Of a DNA stretch of 64,000 bases, positions 31,230-44,151 are shown one piece after another. A model generated the notes under the pieces. That model was not told the DNA's origin. It worked only from the letters and a program-made list of their open reading frames with translations, and searched no databases. The position numbers and the translations under genes are program-made. Source of the DNA: Apostichopus japonicus (lineage: Eukaryota > Echinodermata > Holothuroidea > Aspidochirotida > Stichopodidae); the NCBI RefSeq assembly GCF_037975245.1, contig NC_092581.1, positions 19,678,303 to 19,742,302 of the forward strand, given 5' to 3'. The stretch's first letter is position 1, and each line of letters starts with the position of its first letter.

Positions 31230-31880
31230 AGCCTAGGACATCCTTCATCTAAATTATGCTAGACAAATCCAAGACCTGGGACACCTTTTGGTTAATAACT
31301 GTTTTAAGATGAATGTCAGGTTTGGACACACCAATTAACTTGGATTAGAAAAATATTCGGCTGAGGGTGTATCCTTCGACTTTGAGCTAAACAAATTTCA
31401 GGGCTAGCTAGGAGACATACCCATCAACTTGCATTAGAAAAAACATCTGGAATTGTATAAACCTTTCAGTTAACTTGTGTTTGATGAATGTCAGGTTTGG
31501 ACAACTTTCAAGCAGCCAGGGATAGACAAATTAACTTCTCTCCTCTCTAACCTGTCTCTCATCTATATACTATAGAGGCATATCATGTTGGTGACATTTT
31601 GGCACAGCGCCCCCACTAACCTCCTTCAGGGTCAACGACCACTTCTTTTTCCTTCCAAAGCAACCATTCTCAAGGCTTACAATTATATACTTTTATTTTT
31701 TTCAATCCCCTAGAATCAGTTTTGGTTTTAAAGTTTTGGAGAGGTTTCTGTAATAGTTTAGGCTCAGGACAAAATTGTTGCAAACTTGGGATCCTGACTA
31801 AAAATGCCAGGCACGTGACACCCCTCAACAAGCTTGGGCTAGACAAATTTCAGGACCTTGGGCATCCTTCAACTGAGGCT
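31230..31880. repeat. Degenerate repeat array interrupted by a family A copy
   Basis: Loosely repeated phrases (GCTAGACAAAT, GACACC or GGACATCC, GATGAATGTCAGGTTTGGAC, TCAACTTG(C/G)ATTAGAAAAA) recur several times at 31230-31540 and again at 31790-31880. A family A relative at 31545-31640 separates the two parts. Confidence 0.65.
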
Positions 31881-34800
31881 ACACAAATCCCCTTCCACTT
31901 ACTTATTCCTTCAGCCAGGGGCAGTTGGAGTACCGAGCTCCCTGCATCAACTTATGGGCTGTGATTTTGTGGTTTTGTGTAGTAGGACAGCCAGTCATGA
32001 ATCCTAACCAGTTTTGAAGTCTGTAAAACTGTTGCTGCTTTTGTCATCTAGTGGTGTTACTATATAGTGTGAGTTCACAGAAGTGTCAAAGGTCATAAGG
32101 GGGTTACACATTTGTTGAGTCTGGTGATTGTCACAGTAGGACTGCCAGATGTTACATCATTTTGATTATGTGTCTGGTTTATATCCATGGCAGTCTATAT
32201 ATACATACTGCAGTATAAGCCAGGCACAGACAATAGCCTGTACCAGAATATCAAAACCAGCTGTCCTAGATATAACTGAGTAACACTCCAAATGTGTCAA
32301 TATTCCTAATAGAGATGTCAAACACAGTTAGGGATAGATGGCCTCTGCAGCTGATTGGAACAGTTATGTTTCACATCATGATTTTCTGATAGATTCTATC
32401 TTTGGGGAAAATTAACTTGTTTGTATGCGTCTGGGGGCCAACTGGCAAAAGTCTTTAAGTAAGTGTGCTTATGAAAATAATGATTGATGGATGAGAAACA
32501 ATGTTTATTAACTGTTATAGTATTTTTATTTGGGGGTACTAGAAAGAGAGTTTTGAGAATTGTATTTTGCTCTATTAGTTGTTTAGCTCCTTTTTGTAAC
32601 ATTTGTTGAATGTGTTCTTAAGACATCAGTAGTCTGCTATTGGTAGTACCCCTCCCCCACACCCCACCCCCAAGAAAAGAAAAACAAAAGTAAAGAGAAA
32701 AACCAATGCATGATATCTACAATCAACTTACTTTGGATGTGAAGGAAATTGTGGATAATGTTTGTTATTGATTGTGATAAGAAGGTCAACAGCATGACAT
32801 GGTTTGGAGTCAGATATGGGAGAAGGGGAAGGGGAAGGGGAGGGGGAGGAGGTGTGGGGAAAGGGCAGAAGGAGTTACTGAGGTCAATCCCAAGAGTATA
32901 TCTTTATGTTAAATATTATGTTTAACAGAAACTGGTATAGTGTGGCCAATTTCTGAAAAGAAATTACATTTCTGGAATAAATTTCTTTTGTATTTGTTCC
33001 ATATGCATTACAAAGTATCCACAGAAAATTCTAGAAAGACTAAATCTTTAAAAAGTCTTTGGAAATTTAATTGGGGAGGAGGCGGAGAGGGATTGCAGGG
33101 AGGGAGGGGGGAGAGGTGGTGCTGTAGGTTTTGGAAATTTCAGTGTTGAAATGAGGCTAGTAACCTTTATGGATAGTTATCCCGACGACATCTTGTTCAT
33201 TATATATATGTAATTAGTTTTCAAAGGAGAAAAATTCTTGAAACCTTTGGAATTTCTTTTTAATAGACCCCAATATGCTATTGACTTAATATATTCATGG
33301 ATGGGTATACTGTATATTGAGAAAGTAACCACTTTGATCCCTAAGGAACAAACATGTTGTCAGTCTTAAAAGCCTCAGCAGAGACTAGGGAGTATTATGC
33401 AAACGACTCTATGCATTTTGTTGATTCACTAATGCACAATTTGAAAGTCATCTAATGGCATTCTTTCCCTCCATCACAGGGCAGTAAAACTAACTCCTTC
33501 TCTTGAAACGATTGTTTATGCATCCCTTATGGTCAGTTGCGTACCCATCTGTGCAGTCCTCTCCATGCCAAACAGTCATGATGTAAGCACGTAAAAATAA
33601 AGTAACAATGTCACGGTTCTTTGGGCCCACTGATCAATACGACTCAATTAAGCTAATGAGGCACTAAGAGTAGCAACTAACCGGAAAAAATGCGCTTTCT
33701 TTGAACCGCGCCATTAAAAAAAAACCTACCTGTATCAGTTTTGATTTATATACATACTCACGGACGAAAGTACGGTACGACCACAAGAGAAATACAGGAC
33801 TTAAATACTTTCAGCGCCTAAGTATTATCAAGTAAAATGCACAATCATGAAATTGAAAACAGGAAAAAATTGGGGGAGAAATGGGTTGATATTTCGTAAG
33901 ATTGAAAGTAGCTTTGTGAGTTTCGTCGATTTGAAATCAACCTACTTCAAGCAGCTGAGTTAAAGATTTTGTTTGATAACAGAAAAATGTCCTGGAGTGT
34001 TACAAAAACGCCAATCCTTGTCCGCCAGGTTTAGTAACGCATGTAAAGAATCTTTTGCCTTGTTATTGGGCAGTGTTACCAAACTTAAGCTTGACTAAAT
34101 CCTCCAGGAATTAAACAGGAGAGAAACATTTTCCTTTCATTGGTTTTAGTTATATGTAATGGCGGCTGTGCTTGAAGAATAGTGAATTTTAGTGTAAAAT
34201 ACAGTATCATTTATTCATCGACAGTTTGATAGCTTTCACATAAATTTGTACCATCCTGTTTTAAAGTGTTTGTTGTCTTACTGGAAAAGACTCGACCTAG
34301 AAGTACTTTTGGGAAACGTTTCCGTTTTTGACATTTCCCACTTTTCCACCATTTTATGTCACGAAAAAGCTGTACTTTTTTGCAGAACATTTCATTTGTA
34401 TGTAAATTCATCTCTTCCGAACTCAATATGGGAGTCTTTTGAAGAGATTTCCAAAGTATGGCACTTGAAAGTGAGAGATGTCTCGAGATAATTATGAAGT
34501 CAAATACTGCACTGTGGGCAGATGGAGTCTGAGTCGTCTGTAATCCCTTTGAGAAATCCTAGCAACTTTTCTTCCTTTGCAAATGATACAAGCGTTTAAT
34601 CTCGGCTGAGGAGTCTTTATAATCTCCGTTAAATCTTTCGCCTTCCCCTGGAAGGTGACCTTGGTATTTCAAACCTCACTCGGGCGAGTATAAATTTGGA
34701 AAATTTATGAATAATTACTCTACAAATGCATATGGCGTAAATAAGTTGTACATTGCATTTCTGATTTTTTAAAAGTTAACTTATTTTTTTTATTTTGTAA

Positions 34801-36969
34801 CTAACAGAACCTGTTTTCATGGATTATTAAATGGTCACAATAACCGTAAATAACACAATAACCATAACACAATAACCAATAACCGTTGATTAGGTAATGT
34901 TCATCTACAAGTTTGTGGATATGTTCCATTCTGTTTAGTAATAATGAAGTAAAAGCATCAAATATTGAATGAGTTTTCCTTACATATTTACCAAGGTAGC
35001 TGCTTACACAACTCTACATTTACCTATCTCCACACTACTCCAGCACTCTTGCAAAATAGCGACAGTGCTATTACAGCCACAACTCCAAGACTCTGGTATC
35101 CTTTGCTATTGCAAGGCACCAAAACAGCTTCTGTTGTAAGTTAATTGAGACAGCAATATTAATTTATATCTTATAGGAATGTTATGTTCCACCAAGGAGT
35201 CGTTTAGTACCTGACCTTTGACACAGGAGGTTTTGAGGTCTCTGATGTCGCAATCAAATCCACGAACAACGTCTTTTTAACGATATTTTTGCCTTGTCCC
35301 AGTTTGTAGTAGTATAAACTGATGATTTAGTGTTGATATTTCTTGCTAACACATTAAAATGAAAGGTGACCAGATGTCCCTGATTTCTGGGAACGGTAGC
35401 TGGATCAAAAGTGCCCCCCCCCCCCAAAATATCCCAGGATTTTATGTATTGTCTAGGAAATATCTTCGTATGTGTGGAAGAAAAGGCGCAGAATAATGTC
35501 AGTTTCATCTCTTTTAGCCTCCTGTTCAGTAGAGACAGCTTGAAGCTAGAATTAATCGGTGATTGTACGTTGTTGACAACCACAAACGTAAAGTTCATTC
35601 GTGGCTGATAGATCAGGCAACCCAGATTAAAGATTAGATTCATAGCCTGAAATTTACATGAAAAGCATCATGTTGCACTAAGTGATGCATAAGGACATTT
35701 TCAATTACCTTCATCTTTTCCGGCACTGGTTTTTTATCATCTCCCACGAAAAAAAAAAAAACTTATTTCTGGATGATGCTTTAAAATTGGGCATATGCTG
35801 GAAAACTTAACTATTCACCAAAACATTCCGAGAGACCTCAAAATGCCACCCCTCACTTTTAAAATTACTTATTCTTATTATTTTCTTTTTTATTATTGTT
35901 TTATTCTTCATCATGTAAAGCGCATATGAATATATATATTTTATAGTATTTGCGCTATATAAGGAACCATAATAATAATAATACGTCCTAACCAAATTGT
36001 GTCATCATGGAGGGAAGTGGCAAAGGGGGGGGGATGTCAATATCAATATTATGACCCTGGATTTCTTGGAAAAAATATGGTCACCTTACTTAATTGAAAG
36101 ACAAGTACTGATTTCAATTCCATATGCTCCTGTTTATATAATAACTGCAGGTATGAATAACATTGGAATTGATATAGCATGATGTCACATCAGACTTTAA
36201 AAAATTAATAATTCCCATTTGTAGGGTTAGGTTACATTGACTCAATGCATAGCCTTTAAAATGATATGTACTGCAGTACTAACATGACTCATTGTCAAGA
36301 AGCATTGTGATATCATATATTGTCAACATCTATGAAGTTCACATCTTTGATGTCACATCATAAATAAAAGTACTGATTTTAAATTGTGACCCAGGATGAA
36401 ATTTTCAAATTGTTTTGTTGCCTTGGTTACACTAAAGCTTTGAAGAGAATATTGACCGGCTTTTTCTGCATCTAGTTTTATAATATTTCATGTGCATGTA
36501 GTCTGTTAATATCCTCTCATCGGGACATAAAAAGTGGTACAAAATTAACCAACCTGTTACATCTTTATCTATATAAATACCTTTGTACCCATAACATATT
36601 AAGACACAATCACCTAATATTAATTTGTAAATCTAAAACACAGATCTAAAATGGAATGGCGCCACCACTTGGTTTTTTCCTTGTCCCTGTGTAATAATAG
36701 AGACTGCCCTCATCCTTCATGAAGTGGTTTCTATTGCATATTTATGGTAATTTTAGTCCAATTATTTCTTCCTTTGGTCAATTCTTAATTTGTTGATAAT
36801 TCATTTACTTCCCTCCTCCCTTACCTGTCTCCAGTCTACAAGTGCACTCTTGTCTACCTAACCCACTGACTTGGTAACCTATTAGCACCGCATCCCGTTC
36901 CCACTTCCCTAGCTTCAACTTTTCTCTCTGATCTTCAGAACTTATCATGCAGAAGTAAACCTACACGTC
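31881..36969. other. No gene seen
   Basis: This is non-coding sequence with G-rich tracts at 32818-32862 and 33073-33118, and family A core relatives near 35025 and 36820. The part 34220-34490 is open on both strands with moderate GC, but it lacks a convincing exon structure. Confidence 0.5.
36820..36905 (+). repeat. Family A partial copy
   Basis: CTTACCTGTCTCCAGTCTAC, then TTGGTAACCTATTAGCACCG follow the family A order with internal differences. Confidence 0.65.
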
Positions 36970-37240
36970 AGGCGCTTAGCCAAGGGGGGGCCCCCCTTGA
37001 GCATATTTTTTGTATTTTATTTGTGTCTTTATTTATTTATTTTTATTATGATATCGTTAGTAATTTCAAATAGAAAATGCTTAGATGCAACTTCCAAGGC
37101 CTGGGAAGTTCCATTTCCAGCGGTCTGGGAGGCATTCTCGGCCAAAATTTTCTTGTACGCTTTGCGCCAACCCATGGTGGCGCTACACGGTTTGCCTACA
37201 GCTTCGCCCCTCCCTTGGCAAATACTTTGCTATGCCCCTG
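36970..37240 (+). repeat. Dispersed repeat, family B copy 1
   Basis: It matches 55627-55891 along its length. Shared blocks are AGGCGC(T/A)TAGCCA, a C-run before TTGAGCATATTTT, AATGCTTAGATGCAACTT, CAAGGCCTGGGAAGT, GTACGCTTTGCGCCAAC and CCTCCCTTGGCAAAT. The 140-codon open frame here is repeat-derived and has no recognised protein. Confidence 0.9.
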
Positions 37241-38105
37241 CTACACGTTTCTTCGTGAACTTTCAAACCTGGATTCACTTGGTTGTTGACCACAGAATGA
37301 TAAGCTCACGAAAAACAGGAGCTTTCGTAGATCAGTTAAAGTCCAGCTTTCCTTGTCCGACCTTAGAAGTCATTTACCCCCCAATCCATTGTTTTATTTC
37401 TGGTAATTCAATTAGCTAGGGTTCAAGAACATATCTGATTATGCCATCAATTCATCCATTCTAGAGTACAAGCTGTAGATTTCAATTGTTCTCATATTTT
37501 AAATTGTTATTTATAAATAACTGTAGGATCCTGTTCTCATAATCACTGGTGCCAGTATACTTACTGATGGTATAAGCAATTCAGCTTATTGAGCCGGTAA
37601 GTTTAATAACAAAAAGCTGAGGACAGCAAGAATACTGAGGAGTTAAAAACATTTGTTTCCTTCTTTTTTTTTGGTGAATAAAGTGTTTAGTTAAAAGCAA
37701 ACATAAGTACCCTAATTCAGAACTAAGTTTCAGCCAGTTCGTAAACCGGGAAGTGACTAGTACTTCCTGATATTACTATATTTCATTAAAAATGTTACAA
37801 CTCATGCGCTATCCTAATCTGGTTTGAGTCATTGCTTTCATACGTGTCCAGGATGGGTCTCCTGTTAGACGGCACCGTTGCTTGGAAAGATTCGCTAATA
37901 TCGTAGCCTATGAGAAGGCAGGAAGACTTAGACTTCTTAAAACATTATGTAATTTGATGGTTTATTTAAATTAGTTAGAAAACTATTTGAAGCTCAGTAC
38001 TAGTATATCTAGCATATTTCTCTTCCAACTTTGCAGTAATCGACGATTTGGACAAGTAACCCATAGATCTTGCGGAAATATTCATTTGGACAGTTTGTAT
38101 TCCTT
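37241..38105. other. No gene seen
   Basis: This is AT-rich sequence between family B and family A copies, with no similarity found to the spacer between the corresponding copies near 56 kb. Confidence 0.5.
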
Positions 38106-38392
38106 AATTTACTTCGTTCCCCACTTACCTGTCTCCCCACAACCTAAGCACCGCATTCTACCATGTCTAGTATGCCCTGGTAATCTTTTAACACTGTACA
38201 CCCTCACTGACCCTAGTGACATCCTTCATTTTTCTACCACCAAAGTGTCTCATAGTGTTTTCGGATTGGGAAAAATTTTCGCCGAAATTCGCCCGGATAC
38301 CTTGGATTATTATACCTAGAAGTTTCCTACCAGGAGTTCTAGACTTCCAACATCTTTTTATAGTTTTATAATATTCTTTCTAACGAAGTGTC
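38106..38392 (+). repeat. Dispersed repeat, family A long copy 1
   Basis: About 285 bp align with 56457-56744. Shared blocks are ATTTACTTCG, CTTACCTGTCTCCCCACAAC, GCACCGCATTCTACC, ATGCCCTGGTAATCT, AACACTGTRCACCCTCA, TACCTTGGATT and CCTAGAAGTTTCCT. The 110-codon frame here is repeat sequence, not a gene. Confidence 0.92.
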
Positions 38393-40054
38393 GATTTCTT
38401 TTTCGTGTGATAGCTTGCTTCAATATTTCAATATTTTGCAAGAAAAATTGTCTCTCGGGTTGTGACTGTACCTTTGTATCCCAACAAAAATTTTGGAGAG
38501 CATGGTTCCTTAATTCAGATTTTGAAACATGAAATTTGTACCAAGATCAAGTCCAACTTGATCTTGATTTGATTGCTATATATACAGCTGAAAGCTGGTC
38601 AAAGCTACAGAAAATATAAATTGTATTAAAGTTGAGTTTCAAAATGCTAGATAGTGTATGTCAGGAATCAGGATTTGTTGCTATGATGTCATGTCATGTC
38701 ATGAACTTCCTGTGAGGTGTTTCCATATCAGGAAGTATTGAAAACAAATTTAAACTCTGATGGTAAGGGGGAATCTCTTGGAAAAGTGAAAGTGCATTTT
38801 ACAGGAAATGTTGAAAAGAGGAGAAAGAAACAAGAAGTGACTTTGGTACTTTTTTGACTCAGTATGAATGAAGAATGTCTTCAATGATTTAGGGAGAAAT
38901 GGTTTCTTATTCTGGTCGATGTCCTAGCTTCCTTTTACTTCCGATTCTGAGAACCTTTCAAATGGGACAGATTTCTGAAAGATAATGAAAGTATATTATG
39001 TAGACACTACCACAGTATGAAAGTGTTCTTTCAGAGGTCGGTGTTATCGGATTTGATGGCCAGTTCTGTCATGCCTGATTGAAGAACTTTTCTTGGAGGG
39101 GAGACCAAATTGTTTTGAGAACTGTTCATCTGTGGATCGGGTCACTGTTTGTGTGTTGTTTTTTTCTGAGAAATGCTGCAAAAGCCTACTTGTCTTTGAG
39201 TGAAATTGCTGTGATAAAGAACGAGATCAACGGGGAAGAACTAAGAGGCATATATGTTAGCTTTTAAGGACATTCCAGACTTTATTTCAAAAGATGGTCG
39301 TCTCTGGTAGAGGTTTGTCTCTTGGAAAACTTTGGATGGAGTGTTTTTGAAACCATTTGCTGTAGATATTGTGTTTTGCAATATTTTTACTTTCTGTGAT
39401 TCAATAGACAGTCTTGCTGATAATATTTCACATTCAGCATACAGTAGTAACAAAAATTGTGCACTGACTTTTAAACAGAGGAATGATTTTTTAATAATAT
39501 GGGCAAAGTGATTTAGTCTTAAATGCCTTTCTGTTTTTATCAAATGAATTGCCGTTGATTGGAAAGGTGTCATCTTGGAAATATCTCACTTACTGCAGAG
39601 TAGTGCATGAGAACTGTGAAGAATCTACTCATTGTATCAACAAGGTTTTTGACATTCAGGTTGTAAACCAATATTGTGACTTTTCTGCTGTCTTCTCTGG
39701 ACAGCTGTATCTGACCTTTTGACCCTTCGGAACTTCGCAGACTGTTACAAAAGTTTTACATCCCCACTTTTGGATAAATTCAAAGTCTCGACAGCTGAGA
39801 AATAAATGTTCCTCCTATGTGTGGACTACTTTAGTAAAGTGTTTGTACACCAATGATGCCTCTACAGCTAGTGGTACCAAGGGTAGAACACATTAAAGTA
39901 GACCTTCCGTGCCTCATAATGGATCATTATATATCATCGTACACCACTCAGTAGCATCATCTTTGACAGCGGCAGCTTTCTCACCTCGAGGTGGGTTTTC
40001 AAATAAGCGAAACACTGCAGAGAATCTAGCCAATTAAACGCCCCGTCACGATTG
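38393..40054. promoter_or_regulatory. Upstream region of the 40.0 kb start (presumed 5' flank)
   Basis: No coding sequence was recognised. It includes a short TGTCA repeat at 38685-38701. By position, the last few hundred bases probably hold the promoter or 5'UTR of the gene starting at 40055, but no core promoter motif stands out. Confidence 0.3.
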
Positions 40055-40183
40055 ATGAAAATGAAGAGATTCAGTCTGGTGGATACCTACCTCTCCGCCT
40101 CTCGTAACCGGGGAGAAGATGAGGACGACACCAATTCATCGAGAAGGATTTCCTTGCCAGTGAAATTTAAGAGCAAATTAAGG
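40055..40183 (+). CDS. Coding exon 1 (first start), unrecognised gene
   Basis: This exon encodes 43 residues, starting MKMKRFSLVDTYLSASRNRG, then an acidic EDEDD patch, then RRISLPVKFKSKLR. A stop (TAA at 40004-40006) lies in frame upstream, so this is probably the initiating exon. There are two candidate ATGs, at 40055 and 40061. The second has A at -3 and the better initiation context. The donor is AGG|GTAATC (GT at 40184), with a non-consensus T at +5, and the exon ends in phase 0, which matches the phase-0 start of 44093. KRFS and RRIS fit the basophilic (PKA-like) phosphosite pattern. GC content and codon-like composition are clearly above the surrounding intron. The 5' boundary is unresolved: it could be a 5'UTR exon or have an acceptor such as CTGCAG ending at 40020. 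Confidence 0.75.
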
Positions 40184-40279
40184 GTAATCTAGTCTCTTTT
40201 AAATATTTGGGATGAGCTTTGGAAGGTGTAAAGTTTATTGGTTTATTACATTGGGGCCTCTCAGTCAGTTCAATACAAA

Positions 40280-40660
40280 CGGAGGTTGCCACTGCTAGAG
40301 TGTACAGCTACAAAATACTGCTGGAAAATGTGTAGCTGTAGTGTAGCTGCTTGGAATAGTTCTAGGGTTTGTCTGGAGCTTCCATTGGGAATAGGATTTT
40401 ATCAGTTAGTATTTGTAGCTATAATAAATAGTAACTTAACACTGGGAGTATAGTAGCTACTAGTGCTACTGGGAAATGTGGCTTTACTGCACAGAGTGGT
40501 AGCTACCACTGGGAATATTAGCTACCAGTCAGAATAGAACCTACTCACTGCTTGAAATGTTTACCACTTTTGTAGCGAGGTGTTTCATTTTGAATAAAGG
40601 CTATCACTTTAAATCTTAGCATGACCTCTCAATTGTAGCTACCCACCACTTGCAATAGTA
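40280..40660. repeat. Decayed repeat of GTAGCTAC / ACTGGGAATA in intron 1
   Basis: Phrases such as GTAGCTAC, TAGCTACCA(C/G)T and CACTGGGAAT recur irregularly with spacing of tens of bases, suggesting an old tandem array. Confidence 0.6.
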
Positions 40661-40823
40661 AAGCTAGTGCTCATTATAAAAGGCTCAAACATAACTAAAT
40701 GAAATGGAATTAACAGTTTTTCAGGTTTAGTTCAGAATGTTTTTAAAAGTTATTTTTGAAGAAGATGATCTTTATGCAAGCTGCGTACATTTAAAGCTTA
40801 TTACTCTATACAGCATATGAAAG

Positions 40824-40841
40824 TACAGTATATATACTGTA
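40824..40841. other. 18-bp perfect palindrome
   Basis: TACAGTATATATACTGTA is fully self-complementary. Shorter relatives (CTGTATATACAG) occur near 11468. Confidence 0.85.
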
Positions 40842-41017
40842 TCCTCCGGTATCAAATAAATTTGGGAATAAGTTGATATAATACATCAAATGTTAGTTAT
40901 GTAGAAATATTCCATTACCTACAAAGAGGATAAAAGTATGGTCTTTATTTGACTTTTGTAAATATTTAGTCATCAACAAGGCATATTTCCTGAGTATTTC
41001 TGGGCCCCATCTCTCTT

Positions 41018-41152
41018 ATTCTCTTTCCCCCTTCTTTTACCTTTTCCTCCCCTCTTTCCCTATCCTCTCCTCCCCTCCCCCATTCATTTTCCATCCTCTT
41101 AGCTACCCCTTCTCTTCTCCTAACCTCTCCTGTTCTTCTCCTTCCCTCTCAA
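41018..41152. repeat. Pyrimidine-rich tract in intron 1
   Basis: About 130 bases are almost only C and T on the plus strand, with many CCTC/TTCC words. It is not followed by a recognisable exon. Confidence 0.8.
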
Positions 41153-41288
41153 AACAGATGAAATGCTTTACATTTCCCTCATGTTTCTATTTTTGACACC
41201 AGAGTTGGTTTTCTTCAGAGAATAGCTTGTCTTCTTTATCACAGTATTATTTCCCTTCACGTCACCTGTACCTGTACCGTATGAAGCA

Positions 41289-41308
41289 CTCGGTGTCTAA
41301 ACACCGAG
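41289..41308. other. Perfect 8-bp hairpin
   Basis: CTCGGTGT and ACACCGAG flank a CTAA loop. It is compact and GC-rich in an AT-rich intron. Confidence 0.8.
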
Positions 41309-43460
41309 GGACATTACCAGCTGTTAGCTTAACTTGTAATTTGTCATGTTAAATTAAAAACTGGTTCCTATGTTCACCTGTTGACAACAACAAAAATTTC
41401 CCTCTGGTATTATCTGAGACAAACTTAGTAGTTGAATCATGGTAATGTGTGCTATATCTGGACTATTAGGAAGCATTAGATCTGCTGCAACCGGACAATC
41501 GCGAGGGTTTCAGGAAGCAATTTAAACCGCATCCTTAATGTAGATCCCATTCTAAACTTGGAAACCAGCTTACGGTTACATGTTTGGGTAGTTACCTCAG
41601 CGGTTTCTATATCACTTTCACTACTTTCACGTGAGGTTGCAAGTATTTTGTTTTAAGGAACTTCATAAACTATGTGGGTATGTTTATAGTTTTCTCATAA
41701 CGATATCTCTCCTCTCGGAGAGCATTCTCAACATGTACAAAGTATGGATCTGGAATGTTAACTATTCGAAAAACCAGAGAAAAAAGGTAACTTTCATGAA
41801 TATTGCTATTTAGATAGATTCTTTTCAAGGCTTTTACTTTTTCAACTATCCAGAGAATTGGTAGTGAATATAGTTACATATTCTTGTAGTTAATATGCCT
41901 CAGAATCTTTTTCTTCAGCTTTGTGGAGAGAAATGTTTGCATTTGAACTACTTTTTTTCCACCTCGATATTCTTGATGTTGAGTTTGTGGCTGCTTAAAG
42001 TTCATATGGGTAAAACATAATAATTAATAGTGAAAAGTTTAGGTTTTTTTATCATATTTTCGGTAATTTTACTTAACCTAACGAAAACTTAATCAAGAAT
42101 AAGATTGTAGTTGATCACAATAAAACAACTTTGTAGGATTTTTCTTCCACATAATCTAAAAGTCTTTCATTAACATTTTTGGTACACAATTAGTTAATGA
42201 TTGCCATGTTGTTATTTAACTGCCCGGACTCTATTTATGTGAATTGCACATGTATCATAGATCATCCATCCAAATTATAATAGGTAATTGTATGCGAGAA
42301 GAAAAATATGAAAATGAAAATTGCATCGTTTTCGATCTTGCAGAAGGTACTACGCCCCAACGAATACTGCTCTAAACTGAAAGTTTTAAAGTTTCTGTCG
42401 ACACCAAAAATGTTTCATATTTGTAGAAAGCTGGAATATTATAGGTATATTTTGCTGTTTTTATATGTTATGCAGTTCCTCTTTTAGTGACAGGGTACAA
42501 CTTCAAATTAGATTTATGCAAAGATATTAAAAAGTAAATAAACAAGATCTCTCCAATCCTAGTTTTAGCCAAAATATCTTTTATTTTTTTTATTTTTTGT
42601 ATGTAAATAGTCTCAGGAAATTTACCGCACTCCTACCTCGTTTACCTGTCTCCACTTACTTATAATTACTTTCTCAATTTTCAATCACATGACAAACTGT
42701 TTATGTAATAATAAAAAGCAGTGGTGTCTTATTACAGATTACTTCAAAGTTTCTTTAAATTCCTTGGGAAGAATTTGAAGGTTTTGTTTCCTTGGGAATA
42801 CACATATTCATGCTTGATCATTTTGTATAAATTGTATGTATGGTTGAAAAATTGTTATTGTCTGGAAGCTCAAGTTTCAGAATTATAATAATTATTAAAA
42901 TTTAATATAATACTGTAGTTTACCTATGGGAATTGCTTGCAATACAAACAACTACCTCCAGGTACAGGTTTCCGTATAGAGAAACCTGGTAGTTGGTTGT
43001 CAGATGTGCTAGATTGGGAAGGTCCAAGGAAAGTTGGCATTGGACCAGAATTGAGAGCACTTTCAGTGTTAAAATGCTTTTTGCAGCCATGTACTGTAGT
43101 TTTACATAGATAGGGTAGTGCATATGTAGAGTTTGAGACAGGAAGTTATTATCACTGGTGATTCCCCAATCCTGTAAGTTTTAGGGATTCTGCTGCGGAT
43201 TGATGATTAATAATGATCTATTTATAAATTCATTTTAAATTACTCAATGGATAATGTTCAGATGAGCCACAATTTTACTAAGTACTATGAACACTTACAG
43301 TACACTTTGCTTGAAAAAGTTTTATTTGCTATACGGTGGTTAATTACCTACATGGAAGTTTGTAAAGAGTTGAAATTTTACATTAGAACTGTGGCACTGG
43401 TAAGGGTCACCTCTGGTCAACTTACTGTTCCTTCTCATTCTACCACCCAAACTGTCTAGT
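41309..43460. other. Intron 1 sequence, no exon confirmed
   Basis: This is AT-rich. An open frame ending AAAAAG|GTAACT near 41787 would be phase-compatible with exon 2, but its content (WIWNVNYSKNQ) is not persuasive. A family A core match (TTTACCTGTCTCCACTTACT) lies at 42642-42661. Confidence 0.45.
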
Positions 43461-43540
43461 TCATGTGTACTCATGTGTACTCATGTGTACTCATGTGTAT
43501 TCATGTGAACTCATGAACACTCATGTGTACTCATGTGTAG
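43461..43540. repeat. 10-bp tandem array TCATGTGTAC
   Basis: Eight consecutive decamers are present with minor variants (TCATGTGAAC, TCATGAACAC), about 550 bp before exon 2. Confidence 0.95.
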
Positions 43541-44092
43541 TTCTGGTATATAAGGGTTTTCACCGTCAGTAACCAGGAATAGGTAGTTTGCGGCTTTGGA
43601 AGTCAGAAGACCTATCCTGTCAGAAAAACTATTACCTGTTCATTTTGATATACAGAATTTTTGTGTCCCACAGATTTTATGTAGTGAACTTTCTGTTTGT
43701 TCATTTAAAAACCACTTTAGTTTAAAGTCATATTAATTTTATCATTTCTGATGGTTTTTTTTTTTTTTTTAATTAACCGAATGTTTCTCTGGAGCCATGT
43801 CCATCCTGTAACTTGTGAGTGGTACCGCCATAATTTGCCAAATTTAACGCAGTTAAGAACACTTACAGAAAGACAAGATTTGTTTATATCCAATGAAGTT
43901 CACTTGAGAAACAAAACAAAAACAGAGTAAAATATACTATCGTTTCATTTTCTACCTATTTGCCAAGCGATATAGTTTTCTTGTTTCATCTGGTTTCGTT
44001 GTTCTCATGATTTCAATACTTTTGATACATCAGTCGTTGTTTTGCGTTCGTTGTTTATCTTGCTCATCTCGCTTTCTCTCTTTGACTTTCAG

Positions 44093-44151
44093 GTCTCCAA
44101 GGCTCTCTCGAGTAGCTCGTCATCGTTCGACAGTATTGATGCACACACAGG
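44093..44151 (+). CDS. Coding exon 2, Ser-rich
   Basis: This is a 59-nt internal exon with a strong polypyrimidine tract and acceptor (TTTGACTTTCAG) and a perfect donor (CAGG|GTAAGT, GT at 44152). In phase 0 it reads VSKALSSSSSSFDSIDAHTG, with the last glycine completed by the next exon. The six-serine run followed by FDSIDAHTG is typical of a disordered, phosphorylated linker. It leaves two bases over, which fits only exon 56404-56450 downstream. Joining it to 56750 or directly to 57406 gives stops after 16 and 9 codons. Another frame across this exon is also open, but it does not fit the neighbouring exons. Confidence 0.87.

Noticed and set aside
36997-37419. 140-codon open frame
   Set aside because: Mostly family B repeat sequence; the second copy breaks the frame and no domain is visible.
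37987-38319. 110-codon open frame
   Set aside because: It lies almost entirely inside the long family A repeat, and the copy at 56.5 kb does not keep the frame.
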